A DNA stretch of 64,000 nt from positions 53,917-117,916 of the forward strand of contig SWBL01000140.1 of assembly GCA_024195585.1 (NCBI GenBank), in the 5' to 3' direction. Below the pieces are notes generated by a model. It was not told the origin of the DNA, ran no database searches, and worked only from the letters and a program-made list of their open reading frames with translations. Positions 22,660-33,686 of this stretch are shown here, piece after piece. The first letter of the stretch is position 1; each line of letters starts with the position of its first letter. Both the position numbers and the translations under genes were made by a program. The stretch is from Aureobasidium sp. EXF-3400 (taxonomy: Eukaryota > Ascomycota > Dothideomycetes > Dothideales > Saccotheciaceae).

Positions 22660-24742
22660 ATGAGTAGCCAGGCTTGTGAGCCGTGTTCGAGACGAAAGGT
22701 TCGGTGCGACAAACACCAACCATGCTCGAACTGCAAGCGAAGGAAGCAGGACCAATGCATCTACCCCGAGGCAGCCCCCATCGACCGCATCAAGAAACTA
22801 GAGTCTCTCGTTAGAAGTCTCGGTGGAGATCCGAGTGATGAGGATAGTCGTCTGCCGAAACGGGCGAGGAAAGGGCCTTCTCCTACCGAAATGCAGGATG
22901 CCCAGGGTGCTCGCGACACCACCGAAGCCGAACGCGGGCAGCCCATCATGCTAGAACAGAACGGAGAAAGCTACTACGTCGAGATGTAAGTACAAAATCT
23001 GCCTTTGGAGCCGAGACATGTAATATTTACGAACAAGGCGTGCATGGCACTCTCATATCGGGCAAGAAGACAACCAACCCAATGGACACAACCATGATGT
23101 GTTGATGAGTAGACCTCTGATATCGAGAACAAAACCCGATGCACTACGGGGTCTGTTACAGGTTGATCATGCTATGGATCTCTCATCACAGCATCCTACC
23201 ATTCACGACGCCAACTTTCTCTGGGAGAGATTCTTGCGTAATGCAAACCCATTGATCAAGATCGATTTCGACTGGGCTCTGGAAACATTGCGATCTACCT
23301 CGACAACATCTGAACGCCGAGCCCAACTCAAAGATGAGGAACATGCGTTTGTATTTTGTGTCTTTCTCATGAGTGTTGTCAGTCTGCCTCAGCAAGAGTG
23401 TGTACGATACTTGGGCCAGCTCAAGGAAGATCTGCTATCCCATTACCAAGCGATCTGCGAGCAAGCATTATCACGTACCAACATCTTTTGCATCACGAAT
23501 ACCATCGTGATCAGAGCGATACTCTTATACATAGTGAGTTTCACGATTCCATTGTCCCAAAGACATGCTAATACATTCCCAGATTGCTTCCATAGAGAGA
23601 TTAAGTATACAGAGCTTGTTCTCACTAATGGGTTTGACGATGCGCAACGCCGAGAAGTTAGGAATACATCGTGATGGTTCTCTGCTCGGTTTAGATCCAG
23701 TCGAGACTGAAAGTCGCCGTCGGTTGTGGTGGCATCTACAGCATGTTGATCTTGCTCTTGGCGTCCGTTGTGGCACAACACCACTAACACTGATGGCCGC
23801 ATGGGATGCTCAAATTCCACTCAACATCGAAGATGAAGATCTTGAGCCTGGTATGGCTGAGCCACCATCAGAGCGCAAGGGTCTTACGAGTTTGGCATAC
23901 TGCTTGTGGACATATGGTATCGTGGCACAGCAGCGGGAATTCTTTGCAGAGAACAAAGGTAAACTCGGGATCTCTTGGGCAGCTAACAAGTCTTTGTCTC
24001 ACGCTAGGAAGAACAAGCTCATAGAGATCATGGAAGAGGGTCTCAACAAGAAGTTTCTGCAATACTGCGACCCGATAAAGCCGCTTGACATTATGGTACA
24101 ACTCACTTCCAGAGCACTGATATGTACCATGCGTATGTTCACTCTGCATCCCATGTCGTTCAGTGGTGGTGCAGATATGTCTGAAGAAGAACGACACTCT
24201 CAGTTAGTGGATACGGCCGTCAAGACACTGGAATATAATATTGCCTTGAACTCCAGACCGGAGATACAACGCTTCCACTGGTTCATCAATGGATACTTCC
24301 AGTGGCATGCATGTGAGTGTGAATAATACCCAAGAAGATATGCATGTGATACTGACATATTCTAGTCATCAGCGTGATAGTCGAAGTCATGCAACTCAAA
24401 GGCTCACCCAAAGCTCAGCGTATTTGGGATCTGCTCTCGGACCTCTACACATGGAACAAGAGCCTCCTTGAGCTTTCAGAAGATCGCAGGAAATCACATG
24501 CGGCTGAGTTGATCACCAATGCTTGGAAGGCTCGCCAGGCAGCTGATCCTTCTGCTTACACCCCGATGTGTGTTTCTGTATTAGAGCCTCTTCTCGCTGA
24601 AAGACACGCGGTCACTGTAGAATCACAGACTGAGGTCGTCGGACAGCCTTTGGAACCAGTCATGACGGATGAAGATCTCAATGTAATTTTAGGTCTTGAG
24701 TTCCAGGATATAGATTGGGGCTTCTGGGCTGGTATGGAGTAG
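22660..24742 (+). CDS. Zn2Cys6 fungal transcription factor
   Basis: Nuclear DNA-binding regulator, 642 aa, from exons 22660..22985, 23038..23533, 23583..24312 and 24366..24742; phases agree at all junctions. The binuclear cluster is at residues 6-33 with spacing C-x2-C-x6-C-x5-C-x2-C-x7-C, followed by a short linker and a heptad-like dimerisation helix (DRIKKLESLVRSLGG). The middle homology (fungal_trans) region shows NAEKLGIHRDG and ESRRRLWWHLQHVD at about 290-325. The C-terminus is acidic (LNVILGLEFQDIDWGFW), a plausible activation segment. Target genes are unknown. The neighbouring esterase gene at 25668 is about 0.9 kb away beyond a hairpin element, so control of it is possible but unproven. 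Confidence 0.93.
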
Positions 24743-24808
24743 ACGATCATTGAGAGCTGTAGCGTTTTCCAGAGGGCTGATTTCTCTGTGGATATCCACA
24801 CTTTCTCT

Positions 24809-25023
24809 ATCCTCCCCATGTGCAAAGTCTTGTCACGCAGACAGCTATAGAAATGCACAGTTCCTTCGATAGATAGAACACATCCACTGAGAGTCGTAAC
24901 GTTATCGACTCTCTCTGGACGTTACTACCGTATGAAAGGAACTATGCATTTTGATAGCTCTATCACCACGTATGTGTTGTCGTGAGAGCGAGAAGAGTGA
25001 CAGAACTCAGCACATGGGGAGGA
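24809..25023. repeat. Hairpin/foldback element, copy c (type example of long form)
   Basis: Outer ends are tcctccccatgtgc and its exact inverse gcacatggggagga. Inner arms are gctatagaaatgcacagttc and gaactatgcattttgatagc. The centre, gagagtcg-taacgttat-cgactctc, is a near-perfect palindrome around 24900. The whole 215 bp can fold on itself. No ORF inside. Confidence 0.85.
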
Positions 25024-25667
25024 CGGTTGCGTAAGATGGTGTGTCGCCACTGTCTGATGTTGACACGGTTATGCCGGTGCTCTTCTGTAGATGGAAGGTA
25101 GTAAGGTCCTCCTATTTCCACAGGCCTTTTGGCTAAATGCCTGGACCAAGCTTCAAACGTACCTGCATGATTCTTGGTCGACAGATCAATTGCACACGCG
25201 CGAGCCATGTTCTCCACACGACGGCCCGTTTCGCGGAACGAGGGGACCCCGTGGGAAAAGCTTCCATCTCCGAGAACGGCAAGACCGATCAAATGACATA
25301 CCATTCCTCGCGGCTAAATCATATATCCTTTGACTATTGCAGAGCCGCATATGTTGATAGTGGGGAATATGGTCAAGGTGCAGAAGATGACCTTGCCCTA
25401 TGCACGTAAATACGTGGACTATTCCAGATGGGAAATCTAGATGGTGCAAAGCAACTGCCGCACGTCCGACCATGCCGTCCCAAGCGAGGATGAGGAGTCC
25501 GTGTGGAGACGGGGTAAATGCTTCATCGAGGCTAAAGTAGAGTATGCATGATGCATCGAACATCACGGTAATGAAAGCAAGAGTGGCAACAACCACATGG
25601 CAAGGACAAAAACTATAAGACCACGTCTGGGTCTGAGACATCGAGTACCAAGGCCAAGACACTCGCC
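25024..25667. other. Intergenic, no gene seen
   Basis: Promoter region of the carboxylesterase. No gene or clear repeat beyond element c at its left edge. Confidence 0.45.
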
Positions 25668-27972
25668 ATGGCATCTCTCAAGCAACTCGCCGTTCTTACG
25701 GCAGCCGCTGCCTGCCTTCCGTCTGCTTTCGCAGCAGTGATTGCTCCTCCTTCTTCTGGTCTTTCCAATTCACAATCGTCCTTGACATTGCTTTATCAGA
25801 ACAATCTCAACTTTACCGACGATGTCAACCATATCAGTGCTATCCTGCTGGACCCATCGACTGTCGCCAATGCAGCCGCTGGCTGTGCTGCCTTAAATGA
25901 GACACTCATCTCACAATCTGCTCTGCAAGCACACTCTCAAGACTTTGTCAATCAGCTCTCGTACGCCTACTATGCCGGTCGCTCGACACAAGACCAAAAG
26001 TGGCACATTGCAAGTGGACAGACCGTCGAGGTCCATAACAACAAATTGCAGTTTGCCAAAGCCGGTCCAGGAAATGTTCTGCCCGTGCTGTGCACGCAGT
26101 CCAGTCAGAGCAATATGCCCAGCAATGCTGTTGCTTCTGCCTCCAACGAGATCAAGGTTGCTTCTTCTGGAAACACCTACGTAGGCTTCAGAAACAAGAA
26201 GTCTTTCCGTTTCCAGGGTATCCCGTTCGCAGACCCTCCCGCTCGCTTCGCTTACTCAACTTTGTACTCCAAGACTGGTCAAACCATTGATGCCACCAAG
26301 TACGGACCTGACTGCGCGCAGCCGTATGAGAGCTCCAGCAGTGAGAATTGCCTGTTCGTCAACATTCAGACACCTTATATTCCTAAAGCTGGATCCAAGA
26401 AGGACTTGAGGCCTGTGCATTTCTGGATTTACGGTGGAGGTTTCACCGGTGGATCTGGTGCTAGTGCTGGTAGCGATGGTGGCCAGCTGGCATCGAGAGA
26501 GGACATTGTCGTTGTTGAGATCAACTACCGCTTGACCACTCTTGGTTTCCTTGCAATCCCTGGAACCAACATTACCGGAAACTACGGAATTTCTGATCAG
26601 GTTACCGGTCTTGATGTAAGTGTTGTCTCCAGATTTTGGAAGTGATATCAACTGACAATGTGCAGTGGGTCATCAAGAACATCGCAAGCTTCGGTGGAGA
26701 TGCCTCCAAGATCGTTATCAACGGCGAGTCGGCAGGCGCTGGCTCTGTTCGTACTCTTCTGGGCTCTCCCAAGGCCATTGGAAAGTTCAGAGGTTCCATT
26801 GCCATGTCCAACTTGGGTGGCGGTGTTGACCTTGGCTTGAGTGGCAGTAAGTGTCATCTGGAACTGCATATGGATTAGTGTACTGACATGTTCTCAAGAT
26901 TACGCTACAACCTACAGTTCTTTCTTGACTCCTGCCGAGTCATACGCCCGCAGCGAGGCTTTGTTCGGCGAGATTGGCTGCAACCAGACCACTCTCGATG
27001 CTCGTATCTCCTGCTTGAGAGCTACTCCTGCACAGACTATCGTCAATGCTGCCACTGTCGCAAGATATGTGGTCCAGGATGGAACGTATGTCAACACCGA
27101 GACTCTGGACGTGTACAACAAGAACGGCAGTGCTGCAAACGTCAACACCATCTGGGGAACCACCGCAAACGATGGTGCATCCTTCTCGACCTACCCCAAG
27201 ACTCCCGTGACAAGCGAATTGCAAGGTATCGAAGTCGCTTTGGGCATCTCCCAAGCAGAGGCACAATCCATCATCGACTCCGGCCTCTTCCCCTACTACA
27301 ACACTGGCAACATTACCTTGGATTCATTCAATGTCTCGCAGAGAGTTGCCACTGACAACCAGTTCCGTTGCATTGACCAAGCCACCGTATACTCAGGTGT
27401 AGAGTCTGGAGCGTTCAAGACATCATACTTCTACCAGATGCAGAGAACCAGCGGTGGTTATGATCCTAACAACCTGGGAGGACCTCCAGTCGAGCCTGGA
27501 TACCCCTATGGTAACCCTGAGAAGCCGTACTTCAAGCTTCACGGTTCCGACATGCCCTGGGTTTTCGTAAGTGATATTAGACTGACTCGATAAGATGATT
27601 CGCTGACATGAAAATGCAGGGAAACCTCCAACCCCTGCGCGATGCCAATGACCTCAAGTCTGTGCAGTTGGAGAGCGGTTACTTTGCTGCTTTCGTTCGC
27701 ACGCTGGACCCCAACCCTCCGGCCAACTACCTCCAGGTTCGCGGCTACACCAACACCACCCAGGGAGTCAAGCAGAGCGGACCCTGGTTGCCTGTTGCCA
27801 ACGATCAAGGCCCGATGAAGTTGCTGGATTTCCCTTCAGTAACTGCCGACTTCCAGGACCTGCCTCAAGTGAGTTTTGAACGTGGCCGCATAACAAGGGA
27901 CTCGAGCTAATGGATAAATAGTGCGCTTTCCTCAAGTATCCCATCAGCTACTACATCAACGGTGGTCTGTAA
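25668..27972 (+). CDS. Secreted type-B carboxylesterase/lipase
   Basis: Extracellular alpha/beta-hydrolase, 698 aa, from exons 25668..26615, 26666..26846, 26899..27566, 27620..27868 and 27922..27972. A signal peptide (MASLKQLAVLTAAAACLPSAFA) leads into an extra N-terminal region of about 140 residues, unusual for plain lipases. The hydrolase domain starts near VYVGF/FRFQGIPFADPP. The oxyanion loop is WIYGGGFTGGS, the nucleophile elbow GESAGAGS, and the catalytic His lies in LHGSDMPWVFG just before the third intron. EDCLFVN is replaced by SENCLFVN. Several N-x-S/T sites fit secretion. Substrate is unknown. Confidence 0.92.
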
Positions 27973-28280
27973 GACGAAAATGAGTGAAATATGACGAGCG
28001 GAGGTGGTGTGATTATGTATATGACAGTAATATACCTGCCTGTATATAGTCGATTCCGATATTCCAAGATGATGTTGCCTCATTCTCCTCGTCTGACCAT
28101 GTCTTGGGTGGTCTTGTTGTGCAAAGCGTGACGCATTTAAGCTGGTCGAAGCATACAGCCTGGCATGTCTCTGCAGAGATAATATGTCGCTGCTGCTATG
28201 GTTGTGTCCAGAGGTCCATGGTTGCTCCGTCGGAAACCATGTTCCTCTTCAATATGATATTCCTTAAGTCTTTTGGTATT

Positions 28281-28703
28281 TCAAGCCTTCTTCGTCGACT
28301 TTGTCAAATCCCTCAATTGACCCTCCAATCCTTGCAACTCTGCAGTTTTTTCCTCTTTCTCCTCCATAGATTCCAGTTTCAGCCAGGTAAAGTGTAGTAC
28401 TTGATATGTGAAGAGAGCCATGAAGAAGACTTTTGCGATCGGACGGCCAAAGGATTTGTAGAACGCGCGCTGTGAGAATCCTCATCAGTATTCTAGCCAT
28501 TGCGTTGGAGAATGAGGACGGCGTGTAGGTGGATGAGATTTGTGATGCTGGTCGGAGAATCGTCATACATGCGGGTTATCTGGCTCTGCAGGTGTGGGTG
28601 GTTGGTATGTTGGTTGCTGGCGTAGCGGTCTGAATGTCGAAAAGGCAGCAATCGAAGACCTCGAGGTCTGTATCCTTGATGCGCGGGCTATTGTGGACAA
28701 CAT
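28281..28703 (-). CDS. Small mitochondrial single-span membrane protein, INA17-like (tentative)
   Basis: Exons 28569..28703 and 28281..28469 encode 107 aa. The N-terminus is Arg/Ser-rich without acidic residues (MLSTIARASRIQTSRSS), a good mitochondrial presequence, and is followed by FYKSFGRPIAKVFFMALFTY, a conserved start of one membrane span. The C-terminal helix (KLESMEEKEEKTAELQGLEGQL) looks like a coiled coil. This layout resembles the inner-membrane assembly complex subunit INA17, which helps ATP-synthase assembly, but I rely on pattern only. The tracked upstream GTG start is ignored because the ATG at 28703 opens the presequence. Confidence 0.75.
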
Positions 28704-28940
28704 GATTGTGTTTTGTGTTGGAAACAAGGAAAGAGCTTCAGAGCTCACATGCACGAGACAAAATCACCGAGGTGGACCGCGGTCGGCCAAGCAATGTGGG
28801 GATCTCCGCGTTATTGCCAGAGTTGACCAAGTGTTCTCGAAGAGGAAGGGGCTGGCATGTGATGAACTGTCGTCTTTGATCTTCTGTTCAACTTCCTTCT
28901 GTGAACACTTTGTACTAATTACTCATACTGCTTGCCTTTG

Positions 28941-28950
28941 CTATATAAAA
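28941..28950 (+). promoter_or_regulatory. TATA box of YSY6
   Basis: ctatataaaa lies about 50 bp upstream of the YSY6 ATG. Confidence 0.5.
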
Positions 28951-28997
28951 CCACCTTCCTCTGCTTCAAGCAACTTCCTCACGACACACATCTCACA

Positions 28998-29321
28998 ATG
29001 GTAAAGTCACCAAAGCAACAAGAGAGAAGTACACACGAGCTAACTGAAACACGAAGGTTCAAACACCCCAACAACGCCGTGCCAACGAGGCCTTTGCAAA
29101 GAAACAAGAAACCAAGCGTGGAAAGAACGAACCCGTCGTCAAGAAGGCCGTTCCTCAAAAGAGTCCCGTCAGCAAGTTTTGGCTGTGTACGTTTACAATC
29201 CTTTCCGTGATGTTGAACTCGGCGCAGAGATACTGATACAGTCATTGTAGTCGCCCTGCTGTTTGTCATCTGTGGCGGTCTCGTGTTTGAGCTGTTGCGC
29301 ATCATCGTCGGTTACTTCTGA
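28998..29321 (+). CDS. YSY6: YSY6/RAMP4/SERP stress-associated ER membrane protein
   Basis: Small tail-anchored protein at the Sec61 translocon, 67 aa. Exons are 28998..29000 (only the ATG), 29057..29186 and 29251..29321. The joined product reads M-VQTPQQRRANEAFAKKQE, then a basic stretch, SPVSKFWL and a single C-terminal membrane span LLFVICGGLVFELLRIIV, exactly the RAMP4 layout. The first intron (56 bp) has a GTAAAG donor, a GCTAAC branch site and an AAG acceptor. Reading straight on from the ATG gives an unrelated frame (MVKSPKQQERS...) that does not resemble the family, so splicing after the ATG is required. Confidence 0.9.
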
Positions 29322-29879
29322 TAGACTCGAGACACGCCCCTGAAGGACAAGACACGAGTGTAGAAAGAGTAGCCTGGACAACTGGCACAAAAGAGAATGG
29401 GCTGGCTAGCAGAGACTTGAAGCCCTGAGGCCACACAAAAGAGAACGATGGACACAATACCTCGAGTCGACACGTCTCCTGTCCATCCTTGCATTTCATA
29501 ACGGAGTTTACGGCGTTTACTTGGCAAGTTCCCAGAAGTGGAATATGGCTGGTTCGATACCAGCACAAGTCAGAATTCACATCAAGTCTAGTGGAGAGTT
29601 TGAGAGAATCCAGGCGAAAGTCTTTTGTTCTATCATGGTTGTATACATCCTCCCAGGTTGCTGGTGTCTGTGGCTTCCGCTTTTACTCTCGAGACTACAC
29701 TACATGAAGCGCTCTTGGAACCATCAGAATACAAACTGGTTTTTGATTGACAAACATAACCATAGAGAGCCAATGATAGCATGACTGTGACTGTGCATTT
29801 CTGTAGCTGAATACGGGACATGCAAATGGCGACGAATTGAAAAGATGAAACAATAGTTTCCACGCTTTTATTACCCTAT
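29322..29879. other. Convergent intergenic with one solitary repeat arm
   Basis: Holds tgactgtgcatttctgtag near 29788-29806, a lone right-hand arm of the hairpin family with no left partner found. No gene seen. Confidence 0.5.
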
Positions 29880-31100
29880 CTATCTTCTGCCTTTGCGCCT
29901 GACTGTGCCACTGCTTTTGCTTGAGACCGGAACCCTCCTCAACCCGAAACCAGGCTCAACCTCGATCCTGACCCCTTGCCCGCCGGAGTCGTCGCTACTG
30001 CTTCCACTGCTTGCTGGTCTTGCTCCTGCCATCATCTCGATTTCCCTCTCTCGTCGGTCAACCGCCGCTTCGACGTTTGAAAGCGGCGACCCTTGGGGTG
30101 CTCGCCTCAGTTTCGCATAAGATACGTCTGACGAAGGCACGGGTCCTTGATACGAGTGTGCACTCGGTCCGAACATATCAGGGTATCCTGCTCCTGATGG
30201 TGCTGATCGATTTGGGGTTGCCCATGCACTCTCGTCGTACAAAGCTCGACTAGAGGCCGAAGAAGGCGCTCGCAGCTCGGGACCGAACCCGCGAGCGGAG
30301 TATGCCTCGTATGGTGGAGTCACAGTACGATTGCCGTTCGATGAGGGTCTTCTAGACGACGCTGGAGAAGGATAGTAATCAGCGGGCGCGTACATTGACA
30401 CACCATCCGGGCCTCGGATCATGAATGCAGGTTGAGATGGAGCGCGAGAAACTGGCTGTTGTTCATTCGACGTTTTCCTCGAGTTCTTGGGCGTCCGCGA
30501 TCGAGAATGTGATGGCGATGTGCCACCGAACAGACCCGTACTTGTCCGTCGTGGGCGAGTGCTCGTCAGACTCGTGGTACTACTAGACCGACTTCCTCTG
30601 GTTTTGTTCTTGTTCGGTGTACTCGGCTCAGACGTGTCTCTGGTCTGCGTGCTGCTTCTTTCCAGTGCTGCCATCTCCTCGACACTCAGACTAACGTTTG
30701 TCTTGCCCTTGACCCGTGCTCTTCTGAGTTTCTCCCGAGCTGATTGAACCAGTATGTCCTCGCGTGACGGTCGTGTCATGGCGTTGTCGTGATAATAGTC
30801 TTCGTCCTGCGGCTGGTATGGTCTTCTCTCATAAGCAATGTCATCCGCTCCTCTTTCTCCCCTCGCGTCACCCAAGTCATATCCAGTGAATATCAGATCG
30901 TCTCCAGCAAAAGCTTCCCGTGGCAGCCTATCCGCAGACCTGGACTTGAAAGCAGCAGGATCGAGATAGACGCGTTGGTGTCCATCATCACTCTCGTCGC
31001 CCACTTCCAGAAACCTCCTCCGCCGCAACTCGAACTCGTCTCTCCACGCCTCTCCACCTCCTCCTGCAGGAGCCCCGGATGGTCTTCCCCAATGGGGCAT
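29880..31100 (-). CDS. Disordered hypothetical protein directly downstream of PRA1
   Basis: Single-exon ORF of 406 aa. The N-terminal 100 residues are charged and contain RVYLDPAAFKSRSADRLPREAF and DDLIFTGYDLGDARGERGADD; a helical segment SREDILVQSAREKLRRARVKG follows at about 110-131, and the rest is Ser/Pro/Arg-rich and disordered. I do not recognise the family. Its ATG is only 26 bp past the PRA1 stop on the same strand, leaving no room for an ordinary promoter outside PRA1. The frame stays open upstream of the ATG, reading into the end of PRA1 in another frame, so an upstream start exon is also possible. Confidence 0.75.
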   Translation of the reverse strand: MPHWGRPSGAPAGGGGEAWRDEFELRRRRFLEVGDESDDGHQRVYLDPAAFKSRSADRLPREAFAGDDLIFTGYDLGDARGERGADDIAYERRPYQPQDEDYYHDNAMTRPSREDILVQSAREKLRRARVKGKTNVSLSVEEMAALERSSTQTRDTSEPSTPNKNKTRGSRSSSTTSLTSTRPRRTSTGLFGGTSPSHSRSRTPKNSRKTSNEQQPVSRAPSQPAFMIRGPDGVSMYAPADYYPSPASSRRPSSNGNRTVTPPYEAYSARGFGPELRAPSSASSRALYDESAWATPNRSAPSGAGYPDMFGPSAHSYQGPVPSSDVSYAKLRRAPQGSPLSNVEAAVDRREREIEMMAGARPASSGSSSDDSGGQGVRIEVEPGFGLRRVPVSSKSSGTVRRKGRR

Positions 31101-31126
31101 ATCGTGCGGAGCCCGCGGCCGACCAT

Positions 31127-31654
31127 TTAGACCGCCTCCTCTGAAAAAGCTGACTCGATAGGCTTCTCCATGAACGCTGCGTGACCAATAATGCTGACAC
31201 CAGAGGCACCAATGAGCCAGAGAGCGGAGCCGAAGGGGTTTGAGATGATAGCGAGGGGAACGGCGATGACGAGGAGAGCGGTGTACAGCTGCGAAGTGGT
31301 TGCGCGGAAGTTGCCAATCTCGATATCGCGACCCTCGAGCTTGCCGATACCGTACATGCCACCAACTACGAGAAGGATGTCGAAGGTCAAGAGCCAGTTT
31401 GTGAGCAAAGTGTAGATGCTCAGCATGACGAAGAGGACGGCATAGTTGCTGGAGAAGTATCCAAGGTTGTAGTTGACACGGTTCTGGACTTCGCCAAAGT
31501 TCTGGGGCTTGGAGATTTGCTTGAAGTTGAAGAACTCGGAGATAGGCTTCAGGTTGGCGAAGCGGGAGCCTACGGACTGCGAGCGGACACTGTCAAAGCG
31601 ACCCTGCAGGTTGAGGCGCGATGTGATGGCATCGATCGGAAGGTTGATAGGCAT
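31127..31654 (-). CDS. PRA1/Yip3 family Rab-regulating membrane protein
   Basis: 175-aa intronless ORF of the prenylated-Rab-acceptor family, which acts on prenylated Rab GTPases and vesicle traffic at ER/Golgi membranes. The diagnostic region is RPISEFF-type KPISEFFNFKQISKPQNFGEVQNRVNYNLGYFSSNY, followed by two bulky hydrophobic double-span segments (about 75-110 and 120-160) joined by a short loop (GKLEGRDIEIG). Length and topology are normal for the family. It is followed at once by the 29880-31100 ORF. Confidence 0.93.
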   Translation of the reverse strand: MPINLPIDAITSRLNLQGRFDSVRSQSVGSRFANLKPISEFFNFKQISKPQNFGEVQNRVNYNLGYFSSNYAVLFVMLSIYTLLTNWLLTFDILLVVGGMYGIGKLEGRDIEIGNFRATTSQLYTALLVIAVPLAIISNPFGSALWLIGASGVSIIGHAAFMEKPIESAFSEEAV

Positions 31655-32336
31655 TTTGGCAATGTCTGTGAAATCGAGAGAATGTCGAAGTTGGTCGAGT
31701 CGACGAGGTTGGGGAGTGTTTCAAGTTGAAGCTAAAAGGGGAAGTCAGCCGGAGTCCAACAGAATTTCTTTGTTGCATGTGAAGGCAGCCGCGAGCGTCC
31801 GTCATCACGGCGGGAAGCAGCGGGACTCGACGATATGGGCTGGGAAGACTCACTGCTTGGAGTTTGGGAAAGAGCGGATAGACAGGGGTGAATGAGCGAA
31901 GAGCAAGATTCTAATAGGGAGAGAATGAGAGAGTTATGTTGATTACGCATCCAACGTACGTGGAATCAACAGTCGTTGAATGAGCCACACTTTCAGCCAC
32001 AGCCACAATCCAAAGCTTCGTGAAGGGCTGAGCCCCTGAACTTTGGAGCCGTCCGCGATGAAACACCCTCGGCCAGCAGCAACAGCAGCACCAAGGTAGA
32101 GATGCAATATAGATAGAAAGTAGTTCTGACTTATCGACTGGGAAACAGCCTTTAAATGAAAGAAGGGAATAACAGGCGGGCTCCAAGGCTTCTTATCACA
32201 GAAGACTCGCATTCACGAGCACCAACACGGAGGTGACACGACTTGATCTGGGGAAACTAGTCCAGGCACTTCTGCCGCTCTTGCAGCTCCATCACATTTC
32301 TTTGCAGCCCGACACATCCACATCACCAACGCAATC
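31655..32336. promoter_or_regulatory. Divergent promoter region of PRA1 and ERJ5
   Basis: Head-to-head intergenic region with pyrimidine-rich stretches. No gene or repeat of the hairpin family recognised. Confidence 0.5.
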
Positions 32337-33686
32337 ATGGCCCGCCTCCAGGGTTCTGTTCTGCTTTTGCTCTTGTGCTTTATCGCACTTGTCTGCGCCT
32401 GGTCCCCCGAGGGTGAGCCTAGTCATGTCCTCGTCTACTTGCATCATCCATACTGACAGCTGGCAGACCACGAAATTTTCCGTCTCCAGGATGAAGTTGC
32501 CCAGCACGAGGGTAGTAATGCTACTTTCTACTCTTTCCTCGGTGTAAAGGACTTTGCCAACCTTGACGCCATCAACGCTGCCTACAAGAAGAAGGCTCGT
32601 GTCTTGCACCCTGACAAGGCCCGTCAACGTTTCATCGCTACCTACGACTCCGCCCCGCCTGTCAAGAACACAAAGAAGGGAGACAAGCCTACCGTCCATG
32701 TCAAGAAGAACAAGAAGCCTTCGCAAAAGGAGATCAATGCCTTCGGCAAGGAGGCCTCTGCTCGCTTTGCTCGTCTCGGCATAGTGACCAACATCCTTCG
32801 TGGCTCTGAGCGCCAGCGCTACGACCACTTCCTCCGTAACGGCTTCCCCAAATGGCGTGGTACTGGCTACTACTACCAGAGATTCCGCCCTGGTCTCGGC
32901 TCCGTCATGATCGGTCTCTTCATATTCCTCGGTGGTGGTGTCCACTACGTCACCCTCTACATGAACTGGATGAAGCACCGTGACTTTGTCGAGCGCTACA
33001 TCCGTCAGGCCCGTCGTATTGCTTGGGGTGACGAGGTCAGAGGCATCGCCGGTATTGACACTACACCTGCTCCCGTCCCTGAACCCTCCTCTGAGGAAGA
33101 ACCCCAGGCCATGAACTGGAACAGAAAGGAGAAGCGTGCTGCCGAGCGTGACAGCAAGCGTGCTGCTAAGAAGCCAAAGTCTACCAGAGCTGCTATTGCC
33201 GAGCAGGCGAAGAACTCCGGTATCAGTACTCCCGTCGAGGCCGAGATTACCAGTGGTCCTGTTGGCGCAAAGAAGCGCACCATCGCCGAGAACGGCAAGG
33301 TCCTCATCGTCGATAGCGTCGGCAATGTCTACCTTGAGGAGCGTACCGCTGAGGGCGAACTCCACGAGTTCCTCCTAGATGTAAGTTCGAACTACAATTC
33401 GAGCCATATCACTTGCTAACATGCCTGTCAGGTTGATGAGATCCAAAGACCCACCATCAAGGATACCTTCTTGGTTCGCCTGCCCATCTACCTCTACAAC
33501 AAGTCCTTGGGTACCGTTCTTGGTAAGAAGACTTCGGACGCCGAGCTGGAGGATTTGCTCGAGGGTACCGAGGAGGCCGAGGGTGTTGACGAAGCAACCG
33601 CCACACTCAAGTCTGCAGCTCAACCCAACGGCAACGCTGAGACTCGCAAGAGAAAGCTCAAGCCCAGCAAGCAAAGATCCAGTTAG
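32337..33686 (+). CDS. ERJ5: ER-membrane J-domain co-chaperone ERJ5
   Basis: Stimulates BiP/Kar2 in the ER lumen. Exons 32337..32412, 32467..33380 and 33432..33686 give 414 aa. A signal peptide (MARLQGSVLLLLLCFIALVCAWS) precedes the J domain, which holds FYSFLGV and the LHPDKARQRF motif with the invariant HPD near residue 68. Unlike soluble J proteins, a hydrophobic span follows (LGSVMIGLFIFLGGGVHYVTLY, about 175-196), and the C-terminal half is a Lys/Glu-rich cytosolic tail. All of this matches ERJ5. The first intron lies inside the short exon after the signal peptide. Confidence 0.94.

Noticed and set aside
22660..27972. Regulator plus esterase as a metabolite cluster
   Set aside because: No backbone enzyme (PKS, NRPS, terpene synthase) or tailoring set nearby; two genes are not enough.
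29508..29580. Possible tRNA: perfect T arm (gctgg-ttcgata-ccagc)
   Set aside because: Only about 24 nt lie between a possible acceptor strand and the T arm, so no D or anticodon arm fits; chance or relic.
32292..33365. 357-aa ORF on the - strand
   Set aside because: Antisense shadow of ERJ5, Leu/Val/Asp-rich from reverse-read codon bias.
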